A DNA stretch of 64,000 nucleotides from SM1-73 sp964588305. GTDB taxonomy: Bacteria; Zixibacteria; MSB-5A5; SM1-73. The translations under genes and the position numbers were made by a program. Each line of letters starts with the position of its first letter. Positions within the stretch are counted from its first letter, which is position 1. The notes under the pieces are model-generated. The model was given only the letters and a program-made list of their open reading frames with translations, had not been told where the DNA came from and searched no databases. Below, piece after piece: positions 33,757-42,517 of the stretch. Location of the stretch: positions 47,769 through 111,768 of the forward strand of contig CAZPOP010000010.1 in assembly GCA_964588305.1 (NCBI GenBank). The letters are read 5' to 3'.

Positions 33757-34032
33757 TTACTCTTTCTTCTCCCAGAACTTCTCCGCCTCTTCTTCCATTT
33801 TGTCTAATCTGTGGTAATAATCAGGGAATTCATTAAGATGGGCCAGAGCGATCTTGCCAGTCACCAGAGCATCATCGTTGGACACATTGGTGTTAGGATC
33901 AACTGTCCCGTGCTCCAGTTCCACATCCATGCCGCGGCGGAACTGTTCCACATCGAATTTGCTCCAGTCAATTCCTAGCTTCTCGCCGATTTCTTTGGCG
34001 TGTTCGGCTGTGAAATGCTTTTTGACGGTCAT
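33757..34032 (-). CDS. DUF5661 family protein
   Basis: 91 residues; the ATG is preceded by AAAGGAAAG. The sequence HFTAEHAKEIGEKLGIDWSKFDVEQFRRGMDVELEHGTVDP, with NDDALVTGKIALAHLNEFPDYYHRLDKMEEEAE, is the whole conserved DUF5661 domain. Members are small acidic proteins seen in many bacteria and phages; no function is known to me. The His/Glu-rich HLNEFPDYY part might bind a metal, but that is speculation. It ends with a Lys/Glu tail. Confidence 0.85.
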   Translation of the reverse strand: MTVKKHFTAEHAKEIGEKLGIDWSKFDVEQFRRGMDVELEHGTVDPNTNVSNDDALVTGKIALAHLNEFPDYYHRLDKMEEEAEKFWEKKE

Positions 34033-34097
34033 GATTCTTTCCTTTCTCTTTTGTTTCGTTTTTGTTGCCCGTCTTAACGTCTTGAGGTAATACGCAC

Positions 34098-34496
34098 CTA
34101 TTTGCCTTTCTTAACAAACTTCAAAGAGGCGGAATTGATACAATAACGTTTATGTGTCGGCGGTGGGCCATCATCGAAGACATGACCCAAGTGAGCTTCG
34201 CATCTGGCACATAGTGCTTCAATCCTTTCCATCGACAGACTATTGTCAGTGCGAGTTCCTATGTTCAAGTCTGAGACTGGTGCCCAAAAGCTCGGCCAGC
34301 CTGATCCGGAATCAAACTTGGTATCTGATGCAAACAAATCGGTGCCGCAGCAAACACATTTGTAGATGCCTTCCTCTTTTAGGCTATGATATTCTCCCGT
34401 AAATGCTCTTTCTGTTCCTTTTTGTCTGGTGACCGAGTATTGTTGAGGACTAAGGAGGCTCTTCCACTCCTCATTCGATTTAGATATTCTATCCAT
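34098..34496 (-). CDS. msrB: peptide-methionine (R)-S-oxide reductase
   Basis: 132 residues if it starts at the ATG at 34496 (MDRISKSNEEWKSLL), the usual length for MsrB; the frame is open to 34610 and an earlier ATG at 34571 is possible. The catalytic site RYCINSASLKF is complete, with the active Cys, as are GSGWPSFWAP and the two zinc pairs CVCC and CARCEAHLGHV. It reduces methionine-R-sulfoxide in proteins using thioredoxin. A resolving Cys is not obvious, so the enzyme may use a different reductant mechanism. The gene is 65 bases from DUF5661 on the same strand. Confidence 0.93.
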   Translation of the reverse strand: MDRISKSNEEWKSLLSPQQYSVTRQKGTERAFTGEYHSLKEEGIYKCVCCGTDLFASDTKFDSGSGWPSFWAPVSDLNIGTRTDNSLSMERIEALCARCEAHLGHVFDDGPPPTHKRYCINSASLKFVKKGK

Positions 34497-34691
34497 TTGT
34501 TCCACCGCGCCTTTACGCGTGTCAAAAATCGAAATCTTCTCCTTTATTCGCTGTGGGTTACCACTTTTCATACATTCCGCCCGTGCTAAAATCGACACCA
34601 TAGGAATCACACATATGGTTTAATTCGACCGCACATGCACTTTCGACATCACCTGTCCGGGAAGCCTCTCCAGGCACCTCCAAAAACAAAG

Positions 34692-34766
34692 GGTGGATGA
34701 GGGGACTCGAACCCCCGACAACCAGGGCCACAACCTGGTGCTCTAACCACCTGAGCTACACCCACC
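34692..34766 (-). tRNA. tRNA-His (GTG)
   Basis: Cloverleaf read on the minus strand: acceptor GTGGGTG/CATCCAC (one G-U pair), anticodon loop TTGTGGC, T-loop GTTCGAGTC. The extra G at position -1, specific to tRNA-His, is encoded at 34766. No CCA is encoded. Third of a Pro-Arg-His array. Confidence 0.95.
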
Positions 34767-34849
34767 GCGAATTCGGTTAACCGTTCATGGTTCATAATTC
34801 TTTGATTTCGACTACGAACCATGAACCGCGAACTGTGAACTGATTCTAA

Positions 34850-34923
34850 CACCCCCGGGGCGACTCGAACGCCCGACCCTCTGCTTAGAAGGCAGATGCT
34901 CTATCCTGCTGAGCTACGGGGGC
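34850..34923 (-). tRNA. tRNA-Arg (TCT)
   Basis: Minus strand: acceptor begins GCCCCCG and ends CGGGGGT with discriminator G, anticodon stem TCTGC/GCAGA, loop CTTCTAA with TCT, T-loop GTTCGAGTC. CCA not encoded. Second of the array. Confidence 0.95.
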
Positions 34924-35018
34924 ATGGTCAGTGAATATTTGATGGTTCATAGTTCATGGCAATAATTCTACGGGAGTTTACCACAAACCATCTACCATAA
35001 ACCAGGAACTGTTTTATT

Positions 35019-35092
35019 TCGGGGTGAGAGGATTTGAACCTCCGACACCATGGTCCCAAACCATGTGCGCTACCAGGCTGCGCTACACCCCG
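35019..35092 (-). tRNA. tRNA-Pro (TGG)
   Basis: Minus strand: acceptor CGGGGTG/CACCCCG, anticodon stem CATGG/CCATG, loop TTTGGGA with TGG, T-loop GTTCAAATC. CCA not encoded. First of the array, about 90 bases after the promoter. Confidence 0.95.
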
Positions 35093-35181
35093 TGATCAGT
35101 CAACGGCATACGGTCAATAGCTCATAGTAAAAAATTGCATCATCTGTTCATCGACTAAGAACTGTTCCTAATTACGAAAAA

Positions 35182-35209
35182 AATATAAGTATTTTCAAAT
35201 TGCTGTCAA
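35182..35209 (-). promoter_or_regulatory. promoter of the Pro-Arg-His tRNA array
   Basis: On the minus strand TTGACA (35204-35209), 16 bases, TATATT (35182-35187), pointing at tRNA-Pro. No other genes intervene. Confidence 0.8.
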
Positions 35210-35277
35210 GGAAATTGTCTGGAAAGCTTCCGGCACCTGCGCTTTGGCTACCGGTTATTGGTCATTTCCTGCCGTCG

Positions 35278-36264
35278 TCAGTTATGTTCACCTTCGAGGG
35301 ACTCCTTTTCCAGAGTCTTCAAGGAGAGATGTTCCTTCTTCAAGTAATAGAGTCCAAGCAAAGTCACCGGGAAATACTGACAGGCATGAAGCACAATGGA
35401 AAAGGGTAAAGCGACGCTCTTGTCATAGCCGAATCTGGCCAGTGCGACTATGGAGAAAAACTGAAAAGTCCCTACAAATCCCGGAGCAGCGGGTAACATC
35501 ACTCCTAAGCAAACGATGACCAGCAGAATGAAGGATGCCTGGATGGGCGGATGAAGACCGAAGGCTAAGAAGACGAAGTAGTTGCTTATTCCCGTGACTA
35601 CCCAGATCATGATAGACCAGGAGAGAATCCAAATCAGACTGGACGTATCTCTGAACACTTTCAGGCCGCTGATGAACTTCAAAAGGATATCCTCAGCTTT
35701 TATCCTAAGCTTGTGAGGAAGAAAACGGAGAATATGTTGGAAGAATTTCAGGGTGGAGTCGGTCTTGACCTCCAGAAAAACCAGAAGGACAAGCATGGCC
35801 AAGTTGGTCACTAAGAAAAGGTTGCCCGCTTTCTTGACCCAATCGGGGAACGGGAACAAAAGCAGAGTGGCCCATAGAATAAAAAGAATGGAGAACCCGT
35901 CGAAGAGCCTTTCTACCACGATGGTAGCAAAGGAAGCACTTTTGGAAATGTTCTCTTTGGCTCCCAAAGAATAGGCTCGGACAAACTCGCCCAGTCTGGC
36001 AGGCAAGACGTTATTGGCCATGAATCCGATCATCACCGACGAGAAAAGCCTACCCAAACCCACCTTTTTGATGGGCCTAACCATGTATTTCCATCTGAAT
36101 GCCCTCATCCACATGGTGAAGATGCCTAAGATCACATTGGGAATGATGAACCAATAATTGGCACCTTTTACGGCTTGCCAAAGCTCGACGTAATTCACCT
36201 TGCGGAAGGCAAGATACAAGAATACCAGACTGACCAGCATGCCGATTACAAACTTTTTTTTCAC
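35278..36264 (-). CDS. flippase-like integral membrane protein (LPG synthase TM domain family)
   Basis: 328 residues beginning at a GTG after AAAGGA. About eight membrane helices, with family signatures RAFRWKYMVRPIKKVGLGRLFSSVMIGFMANNVLPARLGEFVRAY and the late VCLGVMLPAAPGFVGTFQFF. This family (UPF0104, related to the membrane part of lysylphosphatidylglycerol synthase) is linked to moving or modifying lipid-linked glycans or lipids. It lies 8 bases after a GT4 glycosyltransferase and follows a GT-C-like DUF2723 protein, so a role in surface glycan assembly is plausible. Confidence 0.85.
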   Translation of the reverse strand: MKKKFVIGMLVSLVFLYLAFRKVNYVELWQAVKGANYWFIIPNVILGIFTMWMRAFRWKYMVRPIKKVGLGRLFSSVMIGFMANNVLPARLGEFVRAYSLGAKENISKSASFATIVVERLFDGFSILFILWATLLLFPFPDWVKKAGNLFLVTNLAMLVLLVFLEVKTDSTLKFFQHILRFLPHKLRIKAEDILLKFISGLKVFRDTSSLIWILSWSIMIWVVTGISNYFVFLAFGLHPPIQASFILLVIVCLGVMLPAAPGFVGTFQFFSIVALARFGYDKSVALPFSIVLHACQYFPVTLLGLYYLKKEHLSLKTLEKESLEGEHN

Positions 36265-36272
36265 GGTATCCT

Positions 36273-37424
36273 TTAACCTTCGTCTCTTGACCTTTCTTCT
36301 ACTATTCTTACCATCAACTCCAAAGTACTCGTGGCTGTATCATCCCAACTGAAACTTCCTGCCCAAGAAACTCCTCCCCGGATCAGATTTTCCCGGTATT
36401 CCCTATCCGACAGAATCCTTGCCATACACTCGGAGAGTTCTTGGACATTCCCGTATTCAAACAGAAGTCCGGTTTTACCGTCAATTACCGAGTCTTTCAA
36501 TCCTGGCACATTGCTGGCGATAACAGGAGTGCCGCAAGCGTTAGCTTCTATGTTGGTCAAACCCCATCCCTCCTTCAAGGAGGGACAGACCGCCACCCAG
36601 GACTTCTGCAGCCTTTCCACCTTCTCATGTTTGTCCACGTAGCCGGTGAATTCCACTCGGTTTTCCAAATTCAATCTCCTGGCAAAATCCATCAGATGAC
36701 CTTTGTGATCGCCCTCCCCAATGATGACTAGCCGGGCTTCAGGGATTTTATCAAGCAATAAGGAGAACCCAGCCAGGAGGTGGTCGATACTCTTGTACTT
36801 TTTCAACCTCCCCAGATAGACAACCGTAGGAGTCGAATATTTCTCGATTTGAGGATTGGCAGCATACAAAGCTTGGTCGATCCCGCATTTGATCACGAAT
36901 ATGTGGTCCCCTGGAATCCCTCTTTTGACCAAATCCTCTTTTGTGCTTTCGGATATGACCATGAATTTGAATCCCTTGTAAACCATGGGAATAGGCTTTT
37001 CGGATAGATATATGTAAAGCCCCAGGACGAAGTTTATTTCCTTGAATACCGTGTTCGCAAAAAGATGGGGAATAACCACCAGAAGAGGAAGACGATGATA
37101 AAGGGGGGTGTAAAAAGGGATCTTATTTATATCCTCGATCACGATGTCCCATTCTTCCTCCTTTAGAAGGGCTCTGAAGGCGAAAGGAGCCACCAGATTG
37201 AAATCATATCGGGAACCTCTTCTGATTATCCTTATTCCGTCGGATTCTTCTTTCTGCTTTGCCCCAGGGAAGCTGCTGCAGAGCAAGGTCACCTGGTGTC
37301 CCTTTCTGGCAATTCTTTTGAGTATCTCCAGAAGGTGAACTTCCGCCCCCCCTGCCTGTGGATTTGCTAAATCTTCCCAATTTACTGCCAGTATCTTCAA
37401 GATAGCCCTTGAACTTTTGCCCAC
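36273..37424 (-). CDS. GT4-family glycosyltransferase
   Basis: 383 residues starting at a GTG behind AGGA. The N-domain shows NWEDLANPQAGGAEVHLLEILKRIARKGHQVTLLCS, with the GGAE loop that contacts the donor, and the C-domain YLGRLKKYKSIDHLLAGF, then PSLKEGWGLTNIEANACGTPVIAS with the catalytic-type Glu pair (E-x7-E). These are hallmarks of retaining GT-B enzymes that add sugars to lipid or glycan acceptors. It sits between the DUF2723 protein and the flippase-like protein on the same strand with short gaps, suggesting one glycan pathway. Confidence 0.9.
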   Translation of the reverse strand: MGKSSRAILKILAVNWEDLANPQAGGAEVHLLEILKRIARKGHQVTLLCSSFPGAKQKEESDGIRIIRRGSRYDFNLVAPFAFRALLKEEEWDIVIEDINKIPFYTPLYHRLPLLVVIPHLFANTVFKEINFVLGLYIYLSEKPIPMVYKGFKFMVISESTKEDLVKRGIPGDHIFVIKCGIDQALYAANPQIEKYSTPTVVYLGRLKKYKSIDHLLAGFSLLLDKIPEARLVIIGEGDHKGHLMDFARRLNLENRVEFTGYVDKHEKVERLQKSWVAVCPSLKEGWGLTNIEANACGTPVIASNVPGLKDSVIDGKTGLLFEYGNVQELSECMARILSDREYRENLIRGGVSWAGSFSWDDTATSTLELMVRIVEERSRDEG

Positions 37425-37445
37425 AGAGGAACGTCCTGAGATCCC

Positions 37446-39992
37446 TTATTGAGGTGGATTCGTGAACTTGAAATCGGGCGATTTCAGCTGGTTTAGCATG
37501 CTGACGGCCTGAGCATCTGTGGGATTATTGGAGACCCAGGTTTCGAAGAGTTTAGTGAGTGCCTCTTTGTCTTCATCGCCATAATAGATGTTAACCAAAG
37601 CCTCCAGCGCGGGACGGAAACTCCCATTCATGGCAAGTATCCGATTCATGGAGTCTATCGCCTTTTGAGTCTGTCCCTTCCGCTTGTACGTATAACCTAA
37701 ATTGAAGTGCAGTCTCTCAACAAAGTTCTGGCCTTTCAACTCCTCCGAAGCCTGGACCACTCGGGTAGCCTCGTCGATCACCTTGTCTATCGAATCCTTG
37801 GGCTGATCCGACTCTCCATAGAGTTGCATCAGGTAAGCATAAGGACGCCAATCGCCAGGGAGAAGCTCGGAGACCTTCTTGCTGACCTCGATAGCTTCGT
37901 CGTATTTCTTCGCCCGCCTCAGGGTGTCCGCCAGTGCCAGAAAACAAGAGGTGTAATTGGCCAGAAGTCTTTTGTCATTTTCGTCTTTATGAACCTTGGG
38001 ATCGTTCACCCCCCGAAACCTGAAAACGTTAAATAGCTTGTCTCTCATTATATCCGGTTCAACCAGCATGGTCCCCTCATCCTTCACCACTCGATAAGCC
38101 ATACCCTCCATCCTCAAATGATCATCTATTGGCTTTCCTTTATAGATCTTGTTCTCACCGGAGACGGTGACCGCGAAGTAGACCGGATAGTGCCAGTCAT
38201 TGTTTTCCATGATATTGTCTATCATTCGGTCTTGAATTCTCAAGACTCTCCCATCCTCGGTTCGAGTAAATCCGAGCCGGTCAATCTCCCGATCGGTGAA
38301 GCTGATGGGAACATTCCACTGGTTTTTCATCTGTTTTATGTACCAGTTAGTGTTAATCAGACTCAGATTCACGACCCTCACGTCCTGCCTGATCTTTTCC
38401 ACAGTCTGCAGAAACCATAAAGGGAAGGTATCGTTGTCCCCGTTGGTAAATAGGATGGCATCTTTATCGCAGGAATTCAAGAGATTCCAGGCATAATCAT
38501 AGGGCAGATAATTCCTACTTCTGTTATTATGGGAATGAAGACCTCGATTAAGAGGTAAAATCGTCAGAGCAAGGAAAATAAGGGACAAGACTCCAACTGA
38601 AGGTTTGGCCAGATCCTGCATCTTCGTCTGCAGCCAACTGCCCACAGTCGTCAGGAACGCAGAAATACCTATTCCCATAACCAAAGCAAAGAACATGAAT
38701 CCGGGCGAAAAGAAATAATCTCGATCCCTCACCTCAATGTGAATTATCTCTCCGGTCATCTGATCAGGTTTGGTTCCATCGGCAAAGTTCATGTATAGGA
38801 TCAAGCCCAGAGTGCAGGCTAGAACCAGAAAGAGAAGAACCGTCCCTTCCCTTTTCCTCCTCCTGATCTCCTCCCAAATTCCCAAAATGCCCAGAAATAC
38901 GGGGATGAACCAGAGCTTCCTGTCGGTGAATTGCTCCCGAAAAAATCCCCAGAACCCCATTCTTTCCTTGCCGCCAAACTGATTGGTCCAGCTTCCCCGA
39001 CGGTAAAACATCCGGGCAATCATGCTCTGCTGACCGTATTGCTTTCGTTCCAAGAAAGCCTTGAAACTTTGCCAATCAGAAGGATCGTTCTCGTCTATGG
39101 CTGGATCCAAAGAGGATCTTATGGGAATATAAAGCTGAGTGGAATAACCCACCACACCCACCAACATCATCGAGAAGACCAGCGCCCACGTTTTTCTTCT
39201 GCTTGAAACCTGCATCAGAATGAAGGTAAGGAAAAGCCAGGTTCCCATAAAAAGCAAGAACGGTGTGACGCTGTGCATCACCAGAGCCAGAACCAAACCG
39301 GTGATCCAGAACCGCCAATCCAACAGTTTCTGCCTGTCTACCAGGACCACCAATAGGAAAACGGCTGGCATGATCATGAAGACGGTCATATGAATTCCGG
39401 TGGACAAAATCCCCAGATAGGCGATCAAAATCAACAGCCTGTCCCCCTTGGGGGTGTCCCTTCTGTCCATCCACATGAGGCCCAAATACAGAATGAGAAG
39501 CATCAAAAGCATCGACGTCCCATAAACCTCCGCCTCCACCGCGTTAGACCAGAAGGTATTGGAAAAGGCCAAGAACAAGCTGCCTGCCACTGCACCCACA
39601 TACTTCCCTATCTTGATCCAGACATTTTCCCTTGAGTTATCTCCCTCATGCTTCCTCTCCCAGTAGCCAACCAGTTTGACTATCAATAAGAAAGACAACC
39701 ACACCGCCAAAGCCGAGCTCAGAACAGAGAGGAAATTGACCCGGGCCGCAATCTCGCCGAACAAAGGAATCAAAGTAAAGACTCGTCCGATCAGTACGAA
39801 AAGCGGAGTCCCGGGAGGATGTGGTACCCCCAGGATATAAGAACAAGCTATGAACTCACCGCAATCCCAGAAGGAAGCGGTGGGGGCCATGGTTCTCAAA
39901 AAGACCACAAGACTCGCAAAAAAAACAAAAAGAGACAAAAACAAAGAGATTTTGTCCTGTCTTTCATACCATCTTCTTATTCGATCATCCAC
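37446..39992 (-). CDS. DUF2723 (TMEM260-like) GT-C membrane protein with TPR tail
   Basis: 848 residues. The first 550 residues have about ten or more membrane helices, with the DUF2723 signature ASFWDCGEFIACSYILGVPHPPGTPLF, whose Asp-x-x-Glu-like acidic pair resembles the GT-C catalytic loop. Eukaryotic TMEM260 of this family was shown to be an O-mannosyltransferase, so glycosyl transfer onto proteins is an informed guess. A soluble region with periplasmic-looking CDKDAILFTNGDNDTFPLWF follows (a common second motif), and the last 250 residues contain TPR-like repeats. The ATG at 39992 has AGGTGG just upstream. Likely co-transcribed with the GT4 gene 21 bases downstream. Confidence 0.85.
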   Translation of the reverse strand: MDDRIRRWYERQDKISLFLSLFVFFASLVVFLRTMAPTASFWDCGEFIACSYILGVPHPPGTPLFVLIGRVFTLIPLFGEIAARVNFLSVLSSALAVWLSFLLIVKLVGYWERKHEGDNSRENVWIKIGKYVGAVAGSLFLAFSNTFWSNAVEAEVYGTSMLLMLLILYLGLMWMDRRDTPKGDRLLILIAYLGILSTGIHMTVFMIMPAVFLLVVLVDRQKLLDWRFWITGLVLALVMHSVTPFLLFMGTWLFLTFILMQVSSRRKTWALVFSMMLVGVVGYSTQLYIPIRSSLDPAIDENDPSDWQSFKAFLERKQYGQQSMIARMFYRRGSWTNQFGGKERMGFWGFFREQFTDRKLWFIPVFLGILGIWEEIRRRKREGTVLLFLVLACTLGLILYMNFADGTKPDQMTGEIIHIEVRDRDYFFSPGFMFFALVMGIGISAFLTTVGSWLQTKMQDLAKPSVGVLSLIFLALTILPLNRGLHSHNNRSRNYLPYDYAWNLLNSCDKDAILFTNGDNDTFPLWFLQTVEKIRQDVRVVNLSLINTNWYIKQMKNQWNVPISFTDREIDRLGFTRTEDGRVLRIQDRMIDNIMENNDWHYPVYFAVTVSGENKIYKGKPIDDHLRMEGMAYRVVKDEGTMLVEPDIMRDKLFNVFRFRGVNDPKVHKDENDKRLLANYTSCFLALADTLRRAKKYDEAIEVSKKVSELLPGDWRPYAYLMQLYGESDQPKDSIDKVIDEATRVVQASEELKGQNFVERLHFNLGYTYKRKGQTQKAIDSMNRILAMNGSFRPALEALVNIYYGDEDKEALTKLFETWVSNNPTDAQAVSMLNQLKSPDFKFTNPPQ

Positions 39993-40083
39993 CTATTGCC
40001 TCCTTAAGAAGCCTTTGGTTGGGCAAAACCAGGACTCCTGTGCCAAAGCGGGAACGCAAAATTCCGACCGTGAATATACCTAA

Positions 40084-40530
40084 TTATCTCGATTTGTCAA
40101 CATCCATTTTCCCCCGGAGCTTTTCCTTCTCCAATGCCTTAGCCATGTAATCCAGGACGCCGTTGATGAAGTTTTTTGAATCCTTCTCCCCGTATTTTTT
40201 CCCGAGTTCGATAGCTTCGTTTATGATGATAGCCACGGGGGTTTCCGAAAAGAACAAAAGCTCACAGATTCCTATTCGCAAGATATTTTTCTCCACCAAA
40301 GCTATCCGTGAGAAGTCCCACGATTTTACACTTCCTTTTATCAGGTTGTCGATCTTTTCAATGTTTTGTACAACCTGCTCAAACAGAACCTGGGAGAACT
40401 CCTTTGCGACTTCTTTGATCTGACTGCTTGAGATTATGTCATCTGAAATCTGTTGGGTGTCCGAGCCGGAGATTTCATAGGCATACAAAGCCTTCAAAGT
40501 CAACTCACGCGCTTTTCGTCTTGCTGACAT
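40084..40530 (-). CDS. nusB: transcription antitermination factor NusB
   Basis: 148 residues, an all-helical protein. RKARELTLKALYAYEISG at the N-terminus and RIALVEKNILRIGICELLFF, then PVAIIINEAIELGKKYGEKDSKNFINGVLDYM, match NusB. It binds boxA RNA with NusE in rRNA antitermination. It ends the riboflavin operon after ribH; ribH-nusB adjacency is widespread in bacteria, which supports both identifications. Confidence 0.95.
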   Translation of the reverse strand: MSARRKARELTLKALYAYEISGSDTQQISDDIISSSQIKEVAKEFSQVLFEQVVQNIEKIDNLIKGSVKSWDFSRIALVEKNILRIGICELLFFSETPVAIIINEAIELGKKYGEKDSKNFINGVLDYMAKALEKEKLRGKMDVDKSR

Positions 40531-40647
40531 CTTGAAATCAGTTCAGAGGTTAGAGTATAGAGTTCAAAAAATTCGTCTCAAGATTGATTGTTTATGGCGG
40601 ACCAGTGGCGTTCCCCGGTTTCAGAACTCGAGACTCAGGACTCAATA

Positions 40648-41112
40648 CTAAATCTGTTCAAACAGCTTTGCCATCTCGATGGCGGAAAGCGCAGCGTCCC
40701 AGCCTTTGTTTCCGGCTTTGGTGCCAGCTCTTTCTATTGCCTGTTCTAAGTTATCCGCCGTTATCACGCCAAAAATGGTGGGAACGCCGGTCTCCTGAGA
40801 TATTCGGGCAATTCCCTTGGCTACTTCGGCAGCGATGTAATCGAAATGTGGGGTGGCGCCTTTGATCACCGTTCCTAAACAGATGATGGCGTCGTACTTC
40901 TTGCTTTTTGCCATTCTCTGTGCCGCGTAAGGTATCTCAAATGAACCCGGAACCCATACTATGGTGATCTTCTTGTCGTCCGAACCGTGCCTTTTGAGGC
41001 AATCTAAAGCTCCGTCCAGAAGCTTCTGTGTAATAAACTCATTAAATCTGCTTGTCACTATGCCGAAGTTTTTTCCCTCGGCATCCAACATACCTTTTAT
41101 GACCTTTGACAT
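40648..41112 (-). CDS. ribH: 6,7-dimethyl-8-ribityllumazine synthase
   Basis: 154 residues with ATG after AAGGAGA. It joins dihydroxybutanone phosphate and the ribitylamino-pyrimidine to make lumazine. Motifs: FNEFITQKLLDGALDCL, VPGSFEIPYAAQRMA, CLGTVIKGATPHFDYIAAEVA with the catalytic His, and FGVITADNLEQAIERAGTKAGNKG. Members form icosahedral or pentameric assemblies. Sits between ribBA and nusB. Confidence 0.96.
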   Translation of the reverse strand: MSKVIKGMLDAEGKNFGIVTSRFNEFITQKLLDGALDCLKRHGSDDKKITIVWVPGSFEIPYAAQRMAKSKKYDAIICLGTVIKGATPHFDYIAAEVAKGIARISQETGVPTIFGVITADNLEQAIERAGTKAGNKGWDAALSAIEMAKLFEQI

Positions 41113-41268
41113 AACGTCTCCTTTTACCAGCCGTTTGCCCTTTAAGTTCGATATTTTTCTGTGATATGCCCTTACGATACAACGCCGTTTGAGGTTGTGT
41201 CTCCAGCACCAAGTGTTAGATGCCTATTCTTAGCTGCTCTTTTTGCGCTTCTGACGCTGGGGACTGAC

Positions 41269-42489
41269 CTAACGCCTATCACCTTTCTTCACCTCCAGAA
41301 GATGTCCCAGTTTATCGCGCTTTGTCTCTAAATACCTAACATTCTCGGGCGTCGGACAAACCCGCGTGGGAACTCTTTCCACCACGTCCAGACCATATCC
41401 TTCGATTCCTATGATCTTTTTCGGATTGTTGGTGAGCAGCCTTATGGTCGAAAGACCCAAATCGACCAAAATCTGAGCACCGATGCCGTAATCCCTTAGG
41501 TCGGGTTCAAAGCCCAATTCGAGGTTGGCTTCCACGGTATCCTTCCCTCTGTCCTGAAGTTCATAGGCAACGATCTTGTTGGCCAGGCCGATTCCTCTCC
41601 CCTCCTGACGCATATATAGGAAGACTCCCAGTCCCTCTTTTTCTATCATATGCAGGGCCTCGGATAATTGATCACCACAGTCGCAGCGGCTTGAACCGAA
41701 TACGTCACCGGTCAAACATTGAGAATGGACTCTGACCAATACGTTTTCCTTTCCCTTAACGTCTCCTTTTTCCAAAGCCAGGTGATGGTGCTCGTCGATT
41801 GTGCTTTTATATAGGTGGAGCTTGAACTGTCCGAACTTTGTGGGCAGGTCGGTCGTCACCATCTTTTGTACCAGTTTCTCCTTCCGTCTTCTATGTTCAA
41901 TCAGATCCTTCACCGTGATCACTCTCATATCGAATTCCTTCGCCATCTCCAAAAGTCTGGGCAGTCGAGCCATATGCCCGTCGTCATCCATTATTTCGCA
42001 CAGAACGCCCGCCGGATAGAGTCCCGCCATTCGTGGCAAATCCACCGTCGCCTCGGTATGCCCGGCTCGGCTCAATACCCCACCATCCATGGCCTGGATG
42101 GGGAAGATGTGTCCCGGTTTGGCCAAATCTTCCGATTTGGTCTTGGCATCGATTAAGGCCCTTACGGTCTGAGCTCTATCATGAGCGGAGATACCGGTGG
42201 TGGTATTGTCCACGGCATCTACCGAAATGGTAAAGCGGGTTCCCATCTTGGCGGTGTTAACCTTCACCATAGGGACAAGATCTAGCTCCTCTATCCTCTC
42301 CCCGGGCAAAGGAACGCAGATCAATCCTCGGGCGTGTTTGGAGAGGAAGTTTATCGCCTCCGGCGTGACCTTCTCTGCCGCCATCACCATGTCCCCCTCA
42401 TTCTCCCTCTCCGCATCGTCGACCACGATGACTATTTTCCCCTCTCTTATGTCCTCGATTGCCTCATCAATGGTGTTAAGTTTTTCCAT
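41269..42489 (-). CDS. ribBA: bifunctional DHBP synthase / GTP cyclohydrolase II
   Basis: 406 residues; the ATG at 42489 (MEKLNTIDEAIED) follows AAGGAGC, so the longer open frame upstream is not used. The N-terminal half is RibB (VVVDDAERENEGDMVMAAE and RAGHTEATVDL), making dihydroxybutanone phosphate from ribulose 5-phosphate. The C-terminal half is RibA (VRVHSQCLTGDVFGSSRCDCGDQL with the three zinc Cys and RQEGRGIGLANKI with the catalytic Arg), which opens GTP. Both acid/metal sites are intact. Follows the HEPN-like gene by about 30 bases, so the operon reads through it. Confidence 0.95.
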   Translation of the reverse strand: MEKLNTIDEAIEDIREGKIVIVVDDAERENEGDMVMAAEKVTPEAINFLSKHARGLICVPLPGERIEELDLVPMVKVNTAKMGTRFTISVDAVDNTTTGISAHDRAQTVRALIDAKTKSEDLAKPGHIFPIQAMDGGVLSRAGHTEATVDLPRMAGLYPAGVLCEIMDDDGHMARLPRLLEMAKEFDMRVITVKDLIEHRRRKEKLVQKMVTTDLPTKFGQFKLHLYKSTIDEHHHLALEKGDVKGKENVLVRVHSQCLTGDVFGSSRCDCGDQLSEALHMIEKEGLGVFLYMRQEGRGIGLANKIVAYELQDRGKDTVEANLELGFEPDLRDYGIGAQILVDLGLSTIRLLTNNPKKIIGIEGYGLDVVERVPTRVCPTPENVRYLETKRDKLGHLLEVKKGDRR

Positions 42490-42517
42490 GCGTTGCTCCT
42501 TCTTCGTATCTTCGGAG

